Shown here piece after piece: positions 1 to 5,593 of a DNA stretch of 6,462 bases. A model generated the notes under the pieces. It did no database searches. It saw nothing but the letters and a program-made list of their open reading frames with translations, and was not told the origin of the DNA. Each line of letters begins with the position of its first letter. Position 1 is the stretch's first letter. Position numbers and translations under genes: made by a program. The stretch lies in assembly GCA_018814965.1 (NCBI GenBank), contig JAHIYS010000108.1, positions 1 through 6,462 of the forward strand. The letters run 5' to 3'. This DNA is from Gammaproteobacteria bacterium (GTDB taxonomy: Bacteria > Pseudomonadota > Gammaproteobacteria > UBA9339).

Positions 1-241
1 CTCCACGACCAATCTCAGGATTAGCCCCAGCACCAAGACCTTTGGTAAGCTCTTCACCCAACTGCAATAATGTTTTAGCCCGTGAATTACGTAAAGCTTG
101 TAAGTCTGTGTTAGCGCAAATAAATTCCACACCACCAACATTTTCCCCTATCATATGTTCAATCGCATTACCACCACCGCCACCAACACCAATAACTTTA
201 ATTACTGCATTAGTACTCTGATTCTCTGGTAGCTCAAACAT
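1..241 (-). CDS. ftsZ: FtsZ cell-division GTPase, N-terminal 80 residues (cut by window edge)
   Basis: FtsZ is the tubulin-like GTPase that polymerises into the Z ring at mid-cell and recruits the division machinery. The reading frame starts at the ATG at 241-239 with MFELPENQ and continues off the window at base 1 after 80 codons. Visible family signatures are the nucleotide-binding glycine loop VGGGGGNAIEHM (residues 19-30), the NTD triplet (44-46) and TKGLGAGANPEIGRG (66-80), all near-identical to the start of E. coli FtsZ as I recall it. The tubulin signature motif and GTPase T7 loop lie outside the window. The gene follows ftsA on the same strand after 128 bp, the usual order. The start is fixed by homology and by a strong Shine-Dalgarno sequence. 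Identification is secure; only the 5' part can be judged. Confidence 0.97.
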   Translation of the reverse strand, partial: MFELPENQSTNAVIKVIGVGGGGGNAIEHMIGENVGGVEFICANTDLQALRNSRAKTLLQLGEELTKGLGAGANPEIGRG

Positions 242-369
242 ATTCACCTCAAAAAGTTAAATTATTTTTAAAAAAGCCGTTTTGATACTTAAATTCTAGA
301 TCTTTACAGTCGCATCTTGGCATAAAAATTCAACGCCAAAGCAATCAAATTGAATCAAAAATAGTACAA
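242..369 (-). other. ftsA-ftsZ intergenic spacer, possible ftsZ promoter
   Basis: This 128-bp AT-rich non-coding gap separates the ftsA stop from the ftsZ start. It is long enough to hold an independent ftsZ promoter. Candidate -10 boxes on the minus strand are TAGAAT (complement of 292-297) and other AT-rich hexamers, but none is paired with a good -35 at correct spacing, so I do not call one. There is also a short inverted repeat, TTGGC/GCCAA, separated by about 13 bases (around 317-339). No terminator-like hairpin with a T run is visible, so readthrough from ftsA into ftsZ is expected. Confidence 0.4.
244..250 (-). promoter_or_regulatory. ribosome binding site of ftsZ
   Basis: On the minus strand GAGGTGA lies two bases before the ftsZ ATG. 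It is an almost complete match to the anti-Shine-Dalgarno complement, and the strongest ribosome site among the genes here. This fits the high FtsZ to FtsA protein ratio known in other bacteria: ftsA has only GAGAG before its start. Confidence 0.75.
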
Positions 370-1608
370 CTAAAAATTTTCCTGAAACCAACTTCTCATT
401 TTAGCCCATAAACTTTTTTGCTGACCAAAAGACACAGATTCAGCTCTCCCTTGTTGACAATGGTTGTATCCTGTCAACAACAAGCCGGTCCCAGTGGCAT
501 AGACAGGATTATTAATAACCTCTGCCATTCCACCAATATTTTGAGGCACACCCACTCGAGCAGGCATCTGAAATACTTGTTCGGCCAACTCGACCAAACC
601 CTCAACCTTAGACCCACCGCCAGTAAATACAATTCCAGCTCCCACCGCATCTACAAACCGACTACGCCGCAATTCAGCCAAAATTAAAGTAAATAATTCC
701 TCATAACGAGCCCCAACAACGTTAATTAAGGTTTGGTGCGGAATCTCTCTTGCCTGTCTTTGATTACCGCTTCTCGGCACCTCTATATTACCTGCGCCAT
801 CAGACAAATTATCTAATGCCCTGGCATATTTTATTTTAATCTCTTCAGCATATTTTGTCGGTGTACGTAAAGCAACTGCTATATCGTTTGTCACTTGGTC
901 ACCAGCTATAGGTATTACTGCTGAATGACGGATAGCTCCATCAGTAAAAACAGCGATATCAGTAGTACCACCACCAATATCAACTAAACATACCCCTAAC
1001 TCCTTTTCATCATCTGTAAGCACTGAAGTGCTAGAAGCTAGTTGTTGCAAAATAACATCACTCACATGCAAACCACAACGCTCAACACATTTCACAATAT
1101 TTTGGGCGGCACTTACACTGCCGGTAACAATATGTACCTTAGCCTCTAAACGTACCCCTGACATACCAATAGGCTCCCTTACCCCCTCTTGACTATCTAT
1201 AATGAACTCTTGGGGTAGTATGTGAAGAATTCTTTGATCAGCTGGGATTGCTACTGCTTTTGCAGCATCAATAACCCGATCAATATCAGCCTGGGTAACT
1301 TCACGATCACGAATGGCAACAATACCATGAGAATTTAAGCTCCTGATATGCCCCCCAGCAATTCCTGTATAAACAGAATGGATTTGACAACCAGCCATAA
1401 GCTCAGCTTCTTCAATAGCATGCTTGATTGACTGCACAGTGGCATCAATATTAATTACAATTCCGCGCTTTAAACCTCTAGAGGGGTGTGACCCAATACC
1501 TACAACATCAATATTACCACCTAAGCCTACAGAACCTACTAGCGCTACCACTTTAGTGGTGCCAATATCTAATCCAACAAACAAATTACTATCACTTTTT
1601 TTCCGCAT
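370..1608 (-). CDS. ftsA: FtsA, actin-like cell-division protein
   Basis: FtsA is an actin-family ATPase on the inner face of the cytoplasmic membrane. It tethers FtsZ filaments and helps recruit later division proteins. The 412-residue product is close to the usual length of about 420. Visible features are phosphate-1 motif LDIGTTKV (13-20), the FtsA-specific 1C subdomain (about 85-165), phosphate-2 motif VDIGGGTTDI (209-218) and adenosine motif FTGGGS (328-333). The C-terminal amphipathic membrane-targeting helix SLWAKMRSWFQ (399-409) follows a polar linker. The start ATG at 1608 puts the first beta strand at the usual position and has GAGAG seven bases upstream. The gene precedes ftsZ, but ftsQ, normally immediately upstream in gammaproteobacteria, is absent: a 227-bp gap leads to divergent fumC. 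ftsA must therefore have its own promoter or an unusual one. Confidence 0.98.
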   Translation of the reverse strand: MRKKSDSNLFVGLDIGTTKVVALVGSVGLGGNIDVVGIGSHPSRGLKRGIVINIDATVQSIKHAIEEAELMAGCQIHSVYTGIAGGHIRSLNSHGIVAIRDREVTQADIDRVIDAAKAVAIPADQRILHILPQEFIIDSQEGVREPIGMSGVRLEAKVHIVTGSVSAAQNIVKCVERCGLHVSDVILQQLASSTSVLTDDEKELGVCLVDIGGGTTDIAVFTDGAIRHSAVIPIAGDQVTNDIAVALRTPTKYAEEIKIKYARALDNLSDGAGNIEVPRSGNQRQAREIPHQTLINVVGARYEELFTLILAELRRSRFVDAVGAGIVFTGGGSKVEGLVELAEQVFQMPARVGVPQNIGGMAEVINNPVYATGTGLLLTGYNHCQQGRAESVSFGQQKSLWAKMRSWFQENF

Positions 1609-1727
1609 AGAGTAACTCTCATATCTGTTTTCTTCGTGCTATTGGAGATAGCTCTCATTTATTTGATTTTAAAAATTAAAAACTCCTATCTATTTAATTC
1701 AAAACCAAATCAACATATAATTGTGAA

Positions 1728-1736
1728 ATTCTACCA
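1728..1736 (-). promoter_or_regulatory. candidate extended -10 promoter for ftsA(Z)
   Basis: On the minus strand TGGTAGAAT is an extended -10 element (TGn plus TAGAAT, five of six to consensus). The hexamer 17 bases upstream, TGTCAA, is a poor -35, which an extended -10 can tolerate. The implied leader to the ftsA ATG would be about 115 bases. It is the best candidate I see in a very AT-rich spacer where chance matches are common. Its support is that ftsA heads its transcript here and needs a promoter in this gap. Confidence 0.3.
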
Positions 1737-1797
1737 TCACTATTTATTATTTGACAGCAATGATAATAAAAAAATTTGGCGTTTAGACCATCAATAC

Positions 1798-1806
1798 TGC
1801 TATGAT
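1798..1806 (+). promoter_or_regulatory. candidate extended -10 promoter for fumC
   Basis: TGCTATGAT matches an extended -10 (TGn plus TATGAT, five of six). It lies 29 bases before the fumC ATG, giving a leader of roughly 20-25 bases. No good -35 stands at 16-18 bases upstream. A perfect TTGACA at 1751-1756 is too far away to pair with it and has no -10 of its own at proper spacing. fumC has no recognisable Shine-Dalgarno sequence between this element and its start. Confidence 0.35.
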
Positions 1807-1835
1807 AAAAAAATCAAAATAATACTTAAAATACC

Positions 1836-3254
1836 ATGAAAAAACCAAGACTCGAACATGACAGCATCGGCAAGATTGGAGTAGCTATGGATCTCTATTG
1901 GGGAGCACAAACCCAACGTGCATTATCACACTTCAATATTGGCCCAGAACCTATGCCTACCGATATCATATTCGCGCTAGCATTGATCAAAAAAGCAGCA
2001 GCAGAAGTTAACTCTAAATTGAATCTCTTGGGTAAAAACAAGGCAAAATATATCATTCGAGCCTGCGATGATGTTATAGCAAATAAATTGGATAATCACT
2101 TCCCCTTAACTATATGGCAGTCCGGAAGCGGCACACAAACCAATATGAACCTCAATGAAGTAATTGCCAATCGCGCGATTGAATTAATGGGCGGAAAATT
2201 AGGCAGCAAAACCCCAATCCACCCTAACGATGACGTTAATATGTCGCAATCCACCAATGATGTATTCCCCACTGCGATGCATATTGCAGCTCTAACCGCT
2301 ATTACTAAAAACCTACTACCAGCGATAAAAGATCTACATAAAGAGATACAAAAAACTAGCGAAAAGTTTAAAACTGCTTTAAAAATAGGACGGACCCACC
2401 TTCAAGATGCAGCCCCCATAACCTTGGGACAGGAGTTCTCTGGCTATGCTACCCAAATTAAGAGCTCTATCGTAAATCTAAAAAATGCGATCCCACACCT
2501 ACAATATCTCGCCATAGGTGGCACTGCGGTTGGAACAGGACTAAATGCCCCTAAACAATTCGACAAAAAAATGGCGGCTGAACTTTCTAAACTATCTGGT
2601 TTGAAGCTCAAAGCAGCTCCCAATAAATTTGCCATGTTAGCCTCTCATGAGGCCCTGCTTATTACCAGCAGTGCCATAAAAACCCTAGCCACAGTATTGT
2701 TTAAAATTGCCAACGATATCCGCTGGCTTGCTTCGGGACCGAATTGCGGTTTAGGAGAATTGGTTCTTCCGAGTAATGAACCAGGATCCTCAATAATGCC
2801 AGGAAAAGTTAATCCAACTCAGTGTGAAATGATGCTAATGGTTTGTGCTCAAATTATTGGCAATGACACTACAGTCAGTTTTGCCAATTCTCAGGGGGAT
2901 CTTGAGCTAAACATTTTTAAACCAATAATTATTTATAATGTTTTGCAAAGCATAGACCTTCTTAGCAATGCCTGCTCCTCTTTTAATAAACATGCATTAC
3001 AAGGATTGAAGGCAAATTATAAAAAACTAGATAATTATTTAGCCAATTCACTGATGACGGTAACCGCATTAAATCCAGTTATTGGTTATGATAAGTCTTG
3101 TGAGATCGCTAAATATGCTGCTAAACACGATATAACTTTACGCGCAGCATGTATAAAACTAGGTCATCTAACTCCGAAAAAGTTCGATCAAGCGATTAAA
3201 AAAATTACTGGATTGCCACGCTCGGCAAAAACAGAAGCGCCTCGCTCGCAATGA
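1836..3254 (+). CDS. fumC: Class II fumarate hydratase, with repeat-derived C-terminus
   Basis: This cytosolic, iron-independent fumarase reversibly hydrates fumarate to L-malate in the TCA cycle and acts as a homotetramer. The 472-residue product is near the usual length of about 467. Signatures are SGSGTQTNMN (96-105), HPNDDVNMSQSTNDV (129-143), GRTHLQDA (185-192) with catalytic base His188, and GSSIMPGKVNP (317-327) with the mobile-loop catalytic Ser318. Both catalytic residues fall at the same numbers as in E. coli FumC. The start at 1836 is chosen because MKKPRLEHDSIG aligns with the E. coli N-terminus, although no Shine-Dalgarno sequence precedes it. Up to about residue 455 the protein looks normal. 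The last 14 residues (459-472, GLPRSAKTEAPRSQ) and the stop are encoded by a palindromic repeat, replacing the expected WVRPE-type ending. The catalytic core is intact, so the enzyme is probably active. Orientation is opposite to both neighbours. Confidence 0.97.
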   Translation: MKKPRLEHDSIGKIGVAMDLYWGAQTQRALSHFNIGPEPMPTDIIFALALIKKAAAEVNSKLNLLGKNKAKYIIRACDDVIANKLDNHFPLTIWQSGSGTQTNMNLNEVIANRAIELMGGKLGSKTPIHPNDDVNMSQSTNDVFPTAMHIAALTAITKNLLPAIKDLHKEIQKTSEKFKTALKIGRTHLQDAAPITLGQEFSGYATQIKSSIVNLKNAIPHLQYLAIGGTAVGTGLNAPKQFDKKMAAELSKLSGLKLKAAPNKFAMLASHEALLITSSAIKTLATVLFKIANDIRWLASGPNCGLGELVLPSNEPGSSIMPGKVNPTQCEMMLMVCAQIIGNDTTVSFANSQGDLELNIFKPIIIYNVLQSIDLLSNACSSFNKHALQGLKANYKKLDNYLANSLMTVTALNPVIGYDKSCEIAKYAAKHDITLRAACIKLGHLTPKKFDQAIKKITGLPRSAKTEAPRSQ

Positions 3255-3255
3255 C
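3208..3255 (-). repeat. GTCATTGCGA-family palindromic repeat, single copy inside fumC 3' end
   Basis: Read on the minus strand this 48-bp unit begins GTCATTGCGAGCGAGGCG, continues through TTTTTGCCGAGCG and ends GGCAATCCAG. It matches the left arm of the element at 3908-4031 (GTCATTGCGAATGAGGCG, TTTTTTGCCGA, GCAATC) apart from an internal insertion of about five bases and a few substitutions. Its ends ATTGC and GCAAT are self-complementary. It supplies the last 14 codons of fumC, and the TGA stop comes from the reverse complement of its first bases (GTCATTGC). No opposing arm is visible nearby. I recognise the ATTGCGAG...GCAATC type as a dispersed repeat seen in many bacterial genomes, but cannot name a formal family. 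Confidence 0.8.
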
Positions 3256-3306
3256 TAAGATACGGTCCAATCGCAAAAAATGATTGACGCAGGCTTAATC
3301 CTACGG

Positions 3307-3720
3307 CTACCTTTTTACATCGCAAGCCTGGTAATACTTTAATCTTCCAGCTAAATCGCCACTATGCAGCTCAAACAGATGATTATCATAATCGTAAAAA
3401 TATATGGAATCTCCTTCCTCAGCAGCTCTCCTTCGCCCCTCTAAAATACTTAATCCCAGCTTTTTTATCTCTTCTCGAAGCTCAGCAAATTTTTTAGCAT
3501 CGGCTTGAAACGCTATATGATTATAAGTTTTAGCTACCGGCTCCCCCTCCATTGTAACAATCCAAAGCTTGCCAATTTTAAAAAACTTTTCTTGAGATAT
3601 AGAATATATCTTTTTTCCTGTCGAATAATATTCAACCGCACCGAGAATTTTTTTCAAAAACTCTCCAGTTTTATCGATATCTTTACAAATTAAAGTGATG
3701 TGACTTAAGTCTGAAACCAT
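3307..3720 (-). CDS. fosX: FosX-type fosfomycin hydrolase (VOC/glyoxalase fold)
   Basis: FosX is a Mn(II)-dependent cytosolic metalloenzyme that opens the fosfomycin epoxide with water, giving resistance. The 137-residue product has one VOC domain. Candidate metal ligands are His7 (LSHITLI), His68 (YNHIAF) and Glu117 (LFELHSG). Glu44 (ISQEKFF) matches the general base that distinguishes FosX from the thiol-using FosA and FosB. The stretch SIYFYDYDNHLFELHSGDL (105-123) is very like Listeria FosX as I recall it. The start at 3720 has AGGTGA six bases upstream and places His7 as in known FosX. The final residues (QACDVKR) look non-conserved. The gene is monocistronic, convergent with fumC, and bracketed by repeats of one family (3208-3255 and 3749-4031), which hints at, but does not prove, acquisition. 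Other VOC functions are possible, but the FosX motif set is convincing. Activity on fosfomycin is untested. Confidence 0.88.
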   Translation of the reverse strand: MVSDLSHITLICKDIDKTGEFLKKILGAVEYYSTGKKIYSISQEKFFKIGKLWIVTMEGEPVAKTYNHIAFQADAKKFAELREEIKKLGLSILEGRRRAAEEGDSIYFYDYDNHLFELHSGDLAGRLKYYQACDVKR

Positions 3721-3726
3721 AATAAA

Positions 3727-3732
3727 TCACCT
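3727..3732 (-). promoter_or_regulatory. ribosome binding site of fosX
   Basis: AGGTGA on the minus strand stands six bases before the fosX ATG, a strong and well-spaced Shine-Dalgarno sequence that settles the start codon. The only sequence between it and the inverted repeat at 3749 is about 16 bases, so the fosX promoter, if it has its own, must overlap or lie within the repeat block. I see no convincing -35/-10 pair. Confidence 0.7.
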
Positions 3733-3748
3733 GATTTTATGAGGCTAA

Positions 3749-3885
3749 TGAAATCTGAAGTTTTTTGCTGTCATTGCGAGGAGCATAGCGACGAAGCAAT
3801 CTAAAAATATCTTGAGTTATAATATATTTCTAGATTGCCACGCTTACTTCGTAAGCTCGCAATGACAATTTTTGTTCAGATTTCA
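3749..3885. repeat. Nested inverted repeat (GTCATTGCGA family), 137 bp
   Basis: Three matched arm pairs surround a 13-base loop (3811-3823). The outer pair is TGAAATCTGAA (3749-3759) with TTCAGATTTCA (3875-3885), a perfect 11 bp. The middle pair is TGTCATTGCGAG (3769-3780) with CTCGCAATGACA (3856-3867), a perfect 12 bp. The inner pair, GCAATCTAAAAATAT (3796-3810) with 3824-3838, matches at 14 of 15. Between middle and inner arms the two sides differ: the left has GAGCATAGCGACGAA and the right carries its own small hairpin, CTTAC-TTC-GTAAG (3843-3855). The outer pair continues beyond the ATTGCGAG core, which is unusual for this type of repeat. It contains no credible ORF. It looks like a non-autonomous palindromic element; no transposase is present in the window. 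Confidence 0.85.
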
Positions 3886-3900
3886 ACAACCTCTTTATCT

Positions 3901-3933
3901 AAAACGCCCGTCATTGCGAATGAGGCGTTTTTT
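3901..3933 (+). terminator. Terminator-like hairpin at the left edge of repeat element 2
   Basis: The arms AAAACGCC (3901-3908) and GGCGTTTT (3924-3931) pair. Inside them TCATT (3911-3915) pairs with AATGA (3919-3923) around a GCG loop, leaving a two-base bulge (CG) on the left. The 13-bp stem is followed by a run of six T on the plus strand (3928-3933), giving intrinsic-terminator geometry. No plus-strand gene ends just upstream. On the minus strand the same hairpin is followed by TTTT, so it could weakly stop transcripts running on from rlmL toward fosX. The hairpin uses bases of the repeat itself and of its flank. Confidence 0.45.
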
Positions 3934-4031
3934 GCCGATTGAAGCAATCAAGCAAACATATTACGTGAAACAAAATTTCTTCGAGATAAAAAAATCTCTC
4001 TGGATTGCTTCGCTAACGCTCGCAATGACGG
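3908..4031. repeat. Inverted-repeat element (GTCATTGCGA family), 124 bp
   Basis: The termini CCGTCATTGCGA (3908-3919) and TCGCAATGACGG (4020-4031) are a perfect 12-bp inverted repeat. Further in, GAAGCAATC (3941-3949) pairs with GATTGCTTC (4003-4011). The left arm resembles the fumC-tail copy (GAGGCG, TTTTTTGCCGA), while the right arm carries the GCGTTAGCGAAGCAATCC variant. The middle (about 3950-4002) is AT-rich and includes a small hairpin, GAGAT/ATCTC (3983-3998). Open frames through it, with peptides such as WIASLTLAMT or LRALAKQS, are the usual by-products of such repeats and are not genes. It lies 22 bp after the 137-bp element. Confidence 0.8.
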
Positions 4032-4053
4032 AACCAAATAGTCAAACTGATAA

Positions 4054-4160
4054 ATATCAGGTGTCGGGGTTATGTTTTGAGGGGTGTATCGCGCCAGGGA
4101 AAGCTGGAAGACCGAGAGCAGGATCCCACACCCAAAAAACATAACACCACCACCTGATAT
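4054..4160. repeat. Unrelated long inverted repeat, MITE-like, 107 bp
   Basis: The left arm (4054-4087) and right arm (4128-4160) are imperfect inverted copies. The outer 10 bases match perfectly (ATATCAGGTG with CACCTGATAT), as do nine bases TTATGTTTT (4070-4078) with AAAACATAA. About 28 of 33 positions pair overall, and the left arm has one extra base. The 40-base middle (4088-4127) can add GGGA/TCCC (4097-4100 with 4124-4127) and is much richer in GC than its surroundings. Taking the ends as TCAGGTG, the element is flanked by TA on both sides, as for elements that duplicate TA, though two bases are weak evidence. It begins 17 bp beyond the rlmL stop and would form a long hairpin at the 3' end of that transcript. 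It shares no motif with the ATTGCGAG family. No protein is encoded. Confidence 0.7.
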
Positions 4161-4177
4161 AACTAATTCAAAAATAA

Positions 4178-5380
4178 TTATTTTTCACCCTTATATTCTC
4201 GCCAAAACATCTCAGGACTGATCCTAAACATCAACAATTTACAAGGGATCGTACCGTTGAAAAAATTATAGCTTTTATGAGATCGGATCCCCATATTTTT
4301 ACCAAGATCTGGATTACCAACCAGCATCGCCATTTCCCAATTTATAAAATTTTCTCTAAGCGCCTTGCCAAAATCACTATAAAGTTCATGCAGACTTTCC
4401 ACATCCTGCAACCGCTCACCATAGGGAGGATTAGTAACTATTATACCCGGTTGCTCAAGATGATATTCAGCTGGATTAATGTATTTTACCTCACCAGTTG
4501 TTACCTTAACCACTTTTTCTAACGAAGCGCTAGCAATGTGTGACTCCGCCATTGATATCGCTTCCAAATCAACATCGCAACCACAAATTGTTGCGCTAAA
4601 ATTTTGCTTGCCTACCTTGTGGCGCACTTTAGCCTCAGTAAGTAACTTTTCCCATACCTTACGATCATGTTTAATCCAGCTAGTAAAACCAAATGACTCG
4701 CGCAAAAGGCCCGGAGCATAGTCTTGGGCTATCATTGCTGCTTCAATCAAAATCGTACCTGAACCACACATAGGATCAAACAATGGCTTATTAAGTTTCG
4801 CCAACTGGGGCCATTTACTCCGATACAAAATCGCCGCTGCTAGATTTTCTTTTAGTGGGGCTGCTCCTGGACAAGTACGATAAGCACGACGATGGAGACT
4901 ATCTCCTGACAAATCCACACTAACAGTAGCAATCTCATGATATAGATAAAGATTAACCCGTAAATCCGGTTTCTCCTTGTCAATACTAGGTCGCTTCCCT
5001 GTTCGCTCTCGAATTTGATCAACAATAGCATCTTTGACTCTAAGCGCACCAAAATGGGAGTTATTAATCTCCTCAGAAACCCCGGCAAAATCCACAACCA
5101 AGCTACCCTCTGGGTTCAAGTGTTCTAACCAATTAATTTTATTAATTCCATCATACAAAGCATCTGCATCTTCTGCATTAAACGTAGATAGCGGCAATAA
5201 AATCCGATTGGCTAGACGTGACCACAAACAAGCCCGATAAGCTAAAGCAAGATCCCCAGTAAAGTTTACCCCAGCAACTGTTTGCTTGGTCTCACTTGCC
5301 CCCAAAGAAATTAACTCATCCTCCAATAATCCTTCGAGATTCTTGGGACAAGTAGCAAAAAACTTGGTTGGTGTATTCAT
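4178..5380 (-). CDS. rlmL: 23S rRNA (guanine-N2)-methyltransferase RlmL, stand-alone form
   Basis: RlmL transfers a methyl group from S-adenosylmethionine to N2 of G2445 (E. coli numbering) in 23S rRNA. The 400-residue product covers the N-terminal half of the E. coli bifunctional RlmKL (about 702 residues). An N-terminal ferredoxin-like/THUMP RNA-binding region (about 1-155) holds LALAYRACLWSRLANRILLPL (45-65). Next come LHRRAYR (162-168), SAM-binding motif I DPMCGSGT (202-209), acidic motif GCDVD (267-271) and catalytic motif IV NPPYGERL (317-324). The protein ends with KLLMFRIS, the end of the methyltransferase fold. The RlmK half (m7G2069) is missing, and no remnant follows the stop in the 457 bp before fosX. 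The start at 5380 has AGG five bases upstream and agrees with the family N-terminus. Stand-alone THUMP methyltransferases of this size exist in other bacteria, so this need not be a truncation. Exact target specificity is by family. Confidence 0.9.
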   Translation of the reverse strand: MNTPTKFFATCPKNLEGLLEDELISLGASETKQTVAGVNFTGDLALAYRACLWSRLANRILLPLSTFNAEDADALYDGINKINWLEHLNPEGSLVVDFAGVSEEINNSHFGALRVKDAIVDQIRERTGKRPSIDKEKPDLRVNLYLYHEIATVSVDLSGDSLHRRAYRTCPGAAPLKENLAAAILYRSKWPQLAKLNKPLFDPMCGSGTILIEAAMIAQDYAPGLLRESFGFTSWIKHDRKVWEKLLTEAKVRHKVGKQNFSATICGCDVDLEAISMAESHIASASLEKVVKVTTGEVKYINPAEYHLEQPGIIVTNPPYGERLQDVESLHELYSDFGKALRENFINWEMAMLVGNPDLGKNMGIRSHKSYNFFNGTIPCKLLMFRISPEMFWREYKGEK

Positions 5381-5399
5381 AAGCGCCTATTAGATTTTA

Positions 5400-5428
5400 A
5401 ATTTATGATTCTTTGGACAACAATACAA
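5400..5428 (-). promoter_or_regulatory. candidate rlmL promoter
   Basis: On the minus strand TTGTAT (5428-5423) and TAAATT (5405-5400) are separated by 17 bases, about 20 bases before the rlmL start. Both boxes are mediocre matches to the sigma-70 consensus and the spacer is AT-rich, so this is only a candidate. Its position suits a short leader that includes the AGG ribosome site. Confidence 0.3.
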
Positions 5429-5565
5429 TATTCTCAAGGTTAAAAGAACAATTGATTACAATTATAAACTTAAATCTAGCATAGTATAGGCAAAAACCTT
5501 CCTTTATTTTCAATATAGAATATCAACGCCCCCACATAACAATTACTTTCCCTATTCAACAAACT

Positions 5566-5593
5566 TTGTTAAATTCGTGAACTAAGCTAGAAT
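5566..5593 (+). promoter_or_regulatory. candidate sigma-70 promoter for parC
   Basis: TTGTTA (5566-5571) and TAGAAT (5588-5593) are separated by 16 bases. The -10 matches consensus at five of six positions, and the -35 at four (TTG and the final A). The implied start of transcription, near 5600, leaves a leader of about 12 bases before the parC ATG, with only a weak AGAG as ribosome site. It is the best-formed promoter in the window, but unproven. Confidence 0.45.

Noticed and set aside
1609..1619. AGAGT-A-ACTCT palindrome directly before the ftsA start
   Set aside because: With a one-base centre it cannot form a stable hairpin, and it is too short to claim as an operator.
1751..1756. Perfect TTGACA -35 hexamer upstream of fumC
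   Set aside because: No acceptable -10 lies 16-18 bases downstream, so it is probably a chance match or part of an arrangement I cannot support.
1636..1839. Plus-strand 67-codon frame (GTG start) whose stop overlaps the fumC ATG as ATGA, suggesting a coupled leader peptide
   Set aside because: It has no ribosome site, a composition dominated by I, K, N and Y as expected of AT-rich spacer, and no recognisable motif. It also overlaps the likely promoters of both neighbours.
3948..4142. Minus-strand 64-codon frame between rlmL and fosX, considered as a remnant of RlmK or a small gene
   Set aside because: The sequence (LRALAKQS and similar) is a translation of the repeats and shows no RlmK methyltransferase motif.
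3872..4144. Plus-strand 90-codon frame across the repeat block
   Set aside because: It reads through both repeat families and contains the typical repeat by-product peptide WIASLTLAMT. There is no ribosome site and no gene-like conservation.
3749..4160. Cluster of repeats considered as a CRISPR array
   Set aside because: The units are inverted, of different length and family, not regularly spaced direct repeats with unique spacers, and no cas gene is near.
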